Below are positions 55,901 through 64,000 of a stretch of DNA of 64,000 bases, piece by piece (positions within the stretch are counted from its first letter, which is position 1; every line of letters begins with the position of its first letter). A program made the translations under genes and the position numbers. The stretch comes from Litomosoides sigmodontis (Eukaryota; Nematoda; Chromadorea; Rhabditida; Onchocercidae). The notes under the pieces are model-generated. The model was not told the DNA's origin. It worked only from the letters and a program-made list of their open reading frames with translations, and made no database searches. The DNA lies in contig OY718804.1 of NCBI GenBank assembly GCA_963070105.1, positions 5,851,317 to 5,915,316 on the forward strand. Direction: 5' to 3'.

Positions 55901-58900
55901 AAGGGCTATTTTCGTTCAGGAATCTCAATTGCATTTTGTGAAATATTCCACAGAACGCCTTCGCACACTCTCAAGCACTTAGACAAGCATTTCAAGATGG
56001 AACGGCTTCCTTCTCACATTCCTTTTTCCTATTCCCTTTTTTTGAGACTAACTTACTTGCAGCATTCACTACAAAAGTAACAACAACCTGAACGAGGATG
56101 ATATTTCAGAGAGTAATTTTTTTCTCGCAAGATGTCCGATTACGTAGTGAAGGACATCAATAATCCTTCATTTTCAGCTTTCATCTAGTTACTATGACCC
56201 GTTTTTTGACCACATCAGTCAGCTTAATTCCCGTGTGGATTTCGTTTAAAAATTACTTCATGGAAAAAGTAACATAAGAAGATGAAGTGAGACGTAGAAA
56301 TTTAACAAATGGAAAGCTAATGTTTTCAGCTGAATTTACACCAGTCTTTCCACTCCAATAATATAAAGACTATATTTGAGATAAGTTTAAGAGAGGAAAA
56401 AGCAGATAATTTAATTTAATGTCGAAAAATTCCGAGGAGCAAACGTCTACGAACACAAATGAAGTATACCAGTAATAATTATATTACTGTAGCCTCTCTA
56501 TTTCGCTCTGTCAAATATTGTTTGCAACCTGTACTATTTCATGACAATTATAACAGAGAATGAAAAAATGGACAGAGAGACAGACTCTCCTACATATTTT
56601 TCCTTCGTATGATCTAGAAATTTCACTAAACAAATCTTTGCCATCAATAGGTGAAATTACTGCAAATTGCTTTTGAACAGTGCTACTTCAGGCTCCCTCT
56701 TAGGTTATGAAGCTGTACTGTCACTGGTGAGCTTACACTAGTGCACACCGTAATTCAGGACTCCTATCGGCGATTTTTGCAGATGTTTATATTGCTACAA
56801 CATAGCCGTTTAAAAAAAAAGCAGTGAAATTTTATCAAAAATTATATCAGACGAGTGAAAAAAAAACGAAACCCCCGTAATATAACCGATCTAAAACAAT
56901 AATATTAAAGCGAAAATGCTAAGCTAAAAATAATTTCGAAGAAGTCAACCAGACCTTCCGGGATGTCGACGGTTGATCATCATTACCATCAACATCGCCA
57001 CTGCTGTCCGGACACGGTGTCGACAAGGACTGCTGTAATCGTATTTCTGCGCTCGATCCCTGAAACAGGAATTTGTAATCATTCGTCTTTCTGCTTTTCA
57101 ATCTTCCAGATTCTCACCTGCCTATCAAGATTTTATTAAAAAGAAAGAATAAAATCGGTGATAGTTGGTAACGTAACAGCTAAATGTAGCAGAAGAAGCA
57201 ATTAGTAATTAAAAATAAGCTGTTCTATTGCTAATTATTAAGTGACAAAAAAGTTAAGTGATCGAAATGGAAAGAACACAAAATATAAAAAAGAAGTAAG
57301 CAGAATAAACTGATTCCTGATTTCGATGTTTTTCATCGAGGTTCAATTTCTAACTTGATTAGAAACTTCATGGTAGACAGATATTGCGTCATAACTTATA
57401 CTATCGATGACGAAAATATAAGGGTAGTGTGAAATAATGGAAGGTATAAGTTAATTTATTTCTTCCCAACTAAAGACGTAAAGTAAATCATTGAAGTCGG
57501 TACGGTACCTGTCCAATAGTAATTAAGCAAAAGAATTTATTGGGAAAGACATGAAATAGTGTTTGGAACTCGAACAAATCTAAATTAGAAGTATTTTATT
57601 ACCAAAATAAAACCGCAGAAAAGATTGGATAGTTTACGGCAAGAAGAATGAATTTTGGAGAGATAGGTTATTAATTGAAGAGAAATTGGGCAGATTGTTA
57701 AGAAACAGGAAGAGTTAGAAAGGAGTGTGTTGCTATAACTAATTAGTTTATACTTCCAACGCTGGAAGTGATTGTTAAATTTTTCTAATTATCTGCTAAA
57801 ATATTTGGAGAGAATTTGAGCAGTCTATTCAAAAGTTTATAACATAGTAATTGAATTCCCATCATCTAATCCTGATGGGTAAGTCTGGTAGGTAAATCCT
57901 GATAGGTAAGTCTGGTAGGTAAATCCTCTTTCTTCCAAAAAGATTTAGTCGTTTAAAACGGTTGCACCAAATTTTGTTTCATTTTTTGGAAAATGTCAGA
58001 ATTTGAAGCTTCTCTTCACCATAAGCGCTCTGTCACTTTGCTGACACCGTTAAAAATTATTAATCCAAAATTGCATATTTTAGAAGCCTTGACGGGACAG
58101 TGTGATCTTTTTTTCACTTGTTAATATAGTGTCCGAGAAAGGGAGCACATGAACCTTACTTAAAGTGAAATAAACCTATATGGTGCAAATCATAACATCA
58201 AAATGTAACTCTGTTAGCGGCAAAGATAAAAGACTGAAATCGCTAATGCGATAATAAGAGTTAGTGGTATATAGGTGATGACCGACCGCAGTGTGATTTG
58301 ATTCGACATGTGACAGGAAACAGGGATCTTCCATCGTATTAGCTCGTCTTGTTAGGGCATTATTGCATGTGGCCGGAACCTGGTAGATACCATTAATGTT
58401 CGCTGGACTTGATCCTGATGGCTCGATGGATGTGATAGGAGCCGTATCAATTGCATGCTGTTGGCTACTATCACTTAGAGGTGGCGCGGAACGTGGTGGA
58501 GGTGGTGGTAGGGCAATTGGTGGACGACGTGGACGAATGGTAGCAGCAGAATCCACTGACTGGTAGAGACGAGTTGATTCATATAACGATGATAAGCTTG
58601 GGTTCAGACGACATTCCAAGTCGTCATCGTCCAACTCGAACCACAAATCATCCGTCCTGCAACCATTTCCTCAATTAGCACAGTTTGTTAGAAGTCAAAG
58701 TGACCTTTGCTTTCTCAGCTACACCGAGCAGAGGCTCTTGTCTCGGTCGGAGGTATTGCCTCACACTCGGCAGAGTGGTGACTATGATGATGCACAAAAC
58801 CTCCTTATTTTAGTTATAATCAGGCATTGGTTAGTTGGAGAAGTAAACAGGAATAATAATCAATACTTTGAAAAGAAACACATGTAAGTTCGATTCTCAT

Positions 58901-61852
58901 CCCTCCCAATCCTTTTCTTCGAAGTTCAGGTATACTCATGTTCTTTGATTTTCTTTCAACAAGAGTAATGACGATGATAATGAATCGAAATTCGTGGAGT
59001 CAACCAAAATCTTAATAGGATGATGAAGTAATCAATAACTTAAATAAATTTCCGAAGCTTTCAAAAAAATCTTCCAAACTATTTTAGCACCATACACTGT
59101 CGACGGGTTGTTGAAGTAAGATAATTTCTTGGTAGCGGAAAGAATTCAACGAGGTAATGATGCTGTACAAGGGGAGCAAACACGACTGGATCGTCTGTGA
59201 TGTCATAAAAAATAACTACGACTTGACAAATGTCATGAAGTGCCTGGGACTGTTAATAATTCAATTATAATTTGGCAGTCCCCCTTCTTTCCCATGTCAA
59301 ATTCATTTCGCCTGCCAATTTCCATGCATAATTGATAGCAATCGACTGATTGTCATATTGTAATTAATATTGCTTAACTGATCGCTAATAATTTCATTGC
59401 TGCGAGGAAAAGCAAATATCGCTGATTCATCTAATCTGACTAGGATTTTTGAATTCACTTCACTTCAATTAGCTCCTTTTCAAACAGACTATTACAATAT
59501 CTTGGGAAAAAAATATAAAAAACTAACATGAAAAGTTTTGAAGTCAAAAGTTATTAGGAATAACGAGACTTTTCAGATGACAAAACTTTCTCGTAAATTT
59601 CCAACTCAGGCTTACTTCAGGAAGCTCTGAAATTTGAACTGATCTTGAGAAAGTGATGCAAAGATTCAAAAGAGAGTTGCAAATAAATACGACCTTTTCT
59701 TCTCCAATGAATACCGAAAGATGCAAAAAAAAATCAGAATTTACTTTAAGTAAATTTTAAAAAAGGGCACATGAATTCTTGGCACAATTGGATGCCCACT
59801 TATAGCATAATAAATGTGCTGTTAATTAGATGGGAAGGACAAACGTTGCAAGAGACACCTGTCATGAAGAACGTTTACTCGTTTAACCAGTAGAGTGTTG
59901 CTGGCACAACGGTAGGTAATATGTTCATTCAATCACCTATAAATTATCCGGAAGTCCAAACGGTCCAAACGATAGCAATCAATACGGTTTTAGGCAAACA
60001 GGAATCGAGCGAAGAGCGAACGTTCTTGGAGATGTTATACGATCATGCATCACAAAACCAGTGGTGGTTGGTATTACGTAATAACAGCATAACATAATTT
60101 CTGATGTAAGCATTCAACGAATTAGTATTTAATTAAATATAAAATTAAATTTGAAATTTAATCCAACAAGTAAAAAAGTTCCTTATGATCTTACTGATAG
60201 AGCAATATTAAAAAGCCGCACGCTTCCGTTGATTTAGAGCACCTTCAAGCGGTGCGTGCACTAAACTCAAACATTCCCGTATAAGTCATTGGCATGTGGA
60301 AAAATCAATGCGTTATATTTGGACGTATAGGAATGTGAAGCGTAAGATAACGCAGTAACAAGTAAACTAACCTTATGAGGGATGACTTAATGTTGTCATT
60401 TCAGAATGTTACCTTTTTCAACTTGCTTACACGTGAATAAAACACTTTTTTTTGACTTAAAATAGTTGCAGTCCAATTTTAGATAAAACTCTTCTGTCTT
60501 TCAATCAGAGATAAAGCAATCTTTACGAAATTGCAATTAGGTCTGAATCGATTGGAACTAATTTCCAAAGAAAAAACAAATGATTACAAGACAACAACTT
60601 CATAAAGAAATCGCGACTTCATTTTTATCCTACCCTCCCGCCAATCAGTTCTCACTAAATAGTAAATTAGCTCAATTTAACGATGTCAAATTTATTTCAA
60701 CTACTTCTTTCTACTCCAGTGAACAGAAGGAATTCCTCCTCTCCCCCGCCCTCCTCTTTTGTTTCCTGGCTTTATTGATTCCCTCAGAGTACTGTCTTTG
60801 GAAATTAGCATTTCCACCGTTCCTTTTTCATTCAAATATGCCAATGGAATGAAGTAGCTAGCAGCAGCAGCAAAAAAAGCTCTAAAAAAAGGATTTTTCA
60901 TTTAAAAAGATTGAAATGAAATGATCTTCTTCACGCGCCCCTTCCTTCATCCTGCTTTATTCACTCTCATCTGCTACCAGAAAGTCTGCCGATGCTAAGG
61001 TAAATTCAATGAAATCTGTTATCGCCAATTAGTCTAACTTTTTTTTACCACATGGAAAGTGCGAGAGAATCCCTTCTCCAAAGGATTGTGCTACATTTAG
61101 TACAATAAAAATAAAAAATTAAACTTTCTTCTTATACGGTGCACGTCGACCAAAGCACTCGAGAATGCTTCACAACATTCTCACTTCAGTAGACTCCTTC
61201 TTAAACTAATGCTTTCGACAGCACACTTATCATACCAGTTGCAACTAAGCCAGAAAAGTGGCAAGCTTCTGCTATTCATCCTCAATGGAAGTTGCAACGA
61301 AGGAATTGTAAACGATTGGCAGATTGCTGGTCCTCTTCGCTAAAAACGCAGTTCGGTTTCCTTACGTGTGCAAAAAAAAGTTACGCTCTCAGAAGGTTGG
61401 GTAAAGCGCACTCTTTTGATTAAAAAAAAGGAAGGAAATAGATTAGTCTAAACAATGCTGACAATCCATACAAAGACTGACCATCTTCTGAATCACTGCA
61501 ATTGTAAAGTTGGACAGCAATTAATTAATTAATAGTTCGTGCGATTGAGGATATATTAGAGTACCGCTTGTAATTCCATGATCAACTCCCTATCAGCTAA
61601 TCTTATTGGACTCCACAAACACATTTCAATAAAATTAATGAAAAAAAAAGACGAACAGAAGTGCGGGTTTTTAGATAAGCAAAACGCTTACAATGTTTCG
61701 ATGCTTGCTTCCTTTTCCAATTCATTCAAGCAGTGAAATCGATCGGCAGTCGTTTGTTGTTGCCGCTTTTCATCAACGGAAGATGGCGTTATTTCAGACG
61801 CGGAGGAGAAATAACTATCTGAGCAGTAATGCATCCCAACTAAACCGTACAT
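47293..61852 (-). CDS. tir-1: TIR-1 / SARM1 NAD hydrolase (ARM-SAM-SAM-TIR)
   Basis: Cytosolic/mitochondrial-surface adaptor enzyme; in animals it cleaves NAD+ to drive axon degeneration and, in nematodes, p38 MAPK immunity. Seventeen exons modelled: 61852-61692, 58656-58287, 57059-56955, 55230-55084, 54966-54814, 54261-54108, 53715-53526, 53391-53241, 52443-52217, 51636-51534, 50240-50073, 49568-49416, 49289-49082, 48955-48822, 48471-48316, 48078-47863, 47532-47293; about 1011 residues. The N-terminal third is low complexity with a proline tract ([15 protein letters not shown]). ARM repeats run about 300-620 ([36 protein letters not shown]), then two SAM domains ([40 protein letters not shown]) and TIR ([36 protein letters not shown]). 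The catalytic glutamate is kept in EDWIHKE at the exon edge 48316. The GC donor (AAA|GCAAGT) after RELESLK is required by frame. The first and last exons are tentative. Confidence 0.93.
52872..52897. repeat. (AG)n microsatellite preceded by (CA)n
   Basis: CA units from about 52854 pass directly into AG units, inside a tir-1 intron. Confidence 0.95.
53944..53969. repeat. (CT)n microsatellite with one interruption
   Basis: CT run broken by a single G, inside a tir-1 intron; polypurine on the transcribed sense strand. Confidence 0.95.
54318..54328. repeat. Eleven-base C homopolymer
   Basis: Unusual in such AT-rich sequence; read as G11 in the tir-1 transcript orientation and located in an intron. 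Confidence 0.95.
57871..57924 (+). repeat. 27-base tandem duplication in a tir-1 intron
   Basis: Two adjacent copies beginning CCTGATGGGTAAGTCTGGTA, differing at a single base (G to A). Each copy carries GGTAAGT- and GGTAAAT-like words on the + strand, but the gene is on the other strand, so they are not its donors. Confidence 0.95.
58657..61691. other. First large intron of tir-1
   Basis: The phase-2 junction links the 61692 donor (ATT|GTAAGC) to the 58656 acceptor (TTGCAG). I found no further exon inside. A 90-codon + strand frame at 60580-60852 looks like chance. Confidence 0.5.
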
Positions 61853-63254
61853 GCGATCACTCTTAACCTTCTCCTTCCTCCCTTCTTGCTGTTGCAACAG
61901 TCCAAATAAGAAGCGAACGGAATGAATGGTTTCGCGTTTTTAGCAACTGTTAGTACGTAATGAGAAGCGTTCACAACGCGCTCTTCATAAGTGAGCAAAT
62001 CTCACGCGATCGTCGTCGATGAGTGAAGATACAACTGAAGATAGCAACAGTCTTGCTAATTGAGTGGTGCAGGACGGTCTCAACCACCGAGCGCAGTTGA
62101 TATCGCGACGACTGCGTCAACAGATTATGAGAATTTATTTCCTTGCAAACAAAATAGTGCAATAAGCAAAGTCCGCGAAGGCATGTGATGGATGATAAAT
62201 ATATTCACGTCACGTATGAAGTTTGCTCGGAAGTTGTGCAGAAAACTCTAAAGAAGAAGCCGAATTTAGGAAATGGAAAAAGCTTTCAAGAAGTGAGAAT
62301 GCAACGATGTGCCATTACGTTGTGTTTGGAAAACTAATTTACGGTCGACTGATTTATGGATTTGACGTGAGCGATTGTTAGGTAGAGAATTCTTGGTCCG
62401 CCTAGAGCGTTTAATAAGATGTTCACATGTTTATTGTTGGGATATATTGTTTCAAGGATTACAAATTCATTGTAACGAATGGGTCATTGTAGTGGAAAAA
62501 AGCTGGAAGATTTGATATGTCGCAAAAGATGTAAGAGGAAATCTAAACAATAAAATAAGTTTGAAGTAAAGAAGAAGATATTTGCGAGAGGGGAAAAAGT
62601 GGAAAGGTAGTGAGAGTGGAGAAAAGCAAAAAAAAATGCAGAAATATAGCTCTCCAACGACAGATGAAACTGAAAGATTATAAATGATGATGTCAGTAAG
62701 GTAGTAGTAGCAATGACGATCTGGAAATAGTGCAAGGAAAGCTACAACACACACTTCTCTCCCTTCCACTTCCACTCTCATCTGGAGACCGAGAACCACA
62801 GATCGAAACTAATAACTTCACACTCAGCCTTTTTTTCGTAAATTTCATGCAGCGTAATGAATCATCGATGGAAATAGCGAAATGAAGTTCAATAAAACTG
62901 TCCACTTCTTCTATTTGTGTTGAATGAATGGACGGCTAATTCGTAAATAATGCAACGACAGTATGCAAAGTACCCAAAATGAATTGGCAGGAATGTATGT
63001 TATCATTGATTTATTATTTTTAGCTTAATTCCTATAGCTACCACTCACTACCAATCTTAGGTGGCAAAGAGACTTCCAAGCGAATGTACCTGAGGTTTAT
63101 TCGATCTGCCATCTCTTCTGAAGCCTCTTATTTCCCTCTTTCCATCCACGCGAGAAATAAACGTTCCCTTTCCCTGTTCTTTCTAATTAAAAATTCTCAC
63201 AGAAAATTAATAAACAACAAATTCGAGTTATTTCGAGACCAAAGAGCAGCAGCC

Positions 63255-63418
63255 ATGCTTTCATACACTGCCCCTGAGGCACATCTTTATGTAAGACATC
63301 AGAAATTAATTAGCAAAGGGAACAGTGACAGTAGCATTCGATGCGCAACGCAGTGCGCAGTGAGCGTCCAACACGTAATGTCATCCACGTCCACGAATGG
63401 CATCAGCAAGTGTAATGG
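63255..63418 (+). CDS. Candidate first exon of an unknown + strand gene
   Basis: An ATG in good context (GCAGCCATGC) opens 54 codons (MLSYTAPEAHLYVRHQKLIS..., then Ser/Cys/Val rich) that run into an excellent donor, AATGG|GTGAGTG, one codon before the frame closes. G+C content is higher than in the flanks. The frame is open for about 170 further bases upstream. The product is unrecognised, and any downstream exon would lie beyond position 63420 or outside the window. Confidence 0.3.
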
Positions 63419-63690
63419 GTGAGTGTAACGAGAAGTGGTGTGTGGTTGGAAGGGAATGAATGAACTACACGCGAATTACCTTTAAAATTTCTCAGACATC
63501 AATTTCCATGGAAGGAAGAAGCGGCACTGCGGGGGAACAGGGAAGTTCGTCAAGCGTTTCTTTCACTGTCTTCAGCTTTCCTCGAAGAAAGAGGAAGTGG
63601 GGATGGAATGGTTGGAGGAGGACGGATAAAACGAATTAAAAAATAATAAACGATTGAAGGAAATGTGGGTGGAAGTTAACCTAAAGATGT

Positions 63691-63734
63691 CTGCGTGTGC
63701 GTGCGTGAGTGTGTGTGTGTGTGTATGTGTGTGC
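63691..63734. repeat. (GT)n-rich microsatellite
   Basis: Interrupted GT run (GTGC and GTGA interruptions, then a pure GT run, then GTAT). Confidence 0.93.
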
Positions 63735-64000
63735 ATGAACAGCTGTTGCAGAAGGATTGAGTTTCATTCAAATTGTTCGTTGCACTTTCGGAAGGGACTA
63801 AAATTTATATTTATGACCGCTAACATTCCTCTTCTCCTTATAGAATCAAAATGAAATAGCCTTGAAGCGAGAGTTGAAATGGCAACATCGATGATGAAGC
63901 TACCTGATTCTCCCGAGAACACTGTCATAAGAAGGCAAGGATACTCACTATGTGGTGAAGAAAACTGAAAACAGCGAAGTTTAGAATACCTCTTTGTTCG

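Larger units (their letters stand above)
61853..64000. other. Upstream region of tir-1
   Basis: Promoter or further upstream exons of tir-1 are expected here. The frame of the first modelled exon stays open for a further 70 or so bases upstream of the chosen ATG, so translation could start in an earlier exon. G+C content rises toward the end of the window. Confidence 0.45.

Noticed and set aside
58880..58920. GTTCGATTCTCAT, similar to a tRNA T-loop
   Set aside because: No matching acceptor stem, D-arm or anticodon arm could be drawn upstream.

Overview
This window is AT-rich nuclear DNA from an animal, almost certainly a nematode. Genes carry many short, phase-consistent introns with T-rich acceptors ending in TTTCAG. 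Two genes (tir-1, rpn-6) resemble their nematode and animal orthologues closely. Intron density and AT content suggest a spirurid or filarial worm, but that is inference. No operon, plasmid, phage, CRISPR or intact transposon was seen. All exon models below were built by hand from splice sites, reading-frame phase and remembered family alignments, with no database search.

Layout. 1-539 (-): 3' end of an unrecognised membrane-protein-like gene. 908-2325 (-): PRKRIP1, a small nuclear RNA-binding/spliceosomal protein. 3537-5510 (+): a very compact HP1 with chromodomain and chromoshadow domain. 5511-11220: mostly non-coding, with a weak multi-pass membrane fragment (-) and a possible small gene (+). 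11221-17400 (+): NAA15, the NatA auxiliary subunit, 19 exons. 19918-23106 (+): catalytic gamma subunit of phosphorylase kinase, 11 exons. 23107-31597: an 8.5 kb stretch without a convincing gene. 31598-34869 (+): Rpn6/PSMD11, a 26S proteasome lid subunit, in a divergent form. 37063-45275 (-): DNA topoisomerase II lacking the usual long C-terminal tail, 25 exons found. 47293-61852 (-): tir-1, the SARM1 orthologue (ARM-SAM-SAM-TIR NAD hydrolase), at least 17 exons. 61853-64000: upstream DNA with one candidate exon on the + strand.

The genes are housekeeping or signalling genes with separate jobs: chromatin (HP1, topoisomerase II), co-translational N-acetylation (NAA15), proteolysis (Rpn6), glycogen control (PhK gamma), splicing/RNA (PRKRIP1) and innate immunity/axon degeneration (tir-1). 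Nothing shows them acting as one pathway, and I did not find a novel multi-gene system. The most useful unusual points are two GC-AG introns whose donors are required by homology, the hinge-poor HP1, the tail-less topoisomerase II beside a divergent Rpn6, and a probable extra 3' exon of tir-1.
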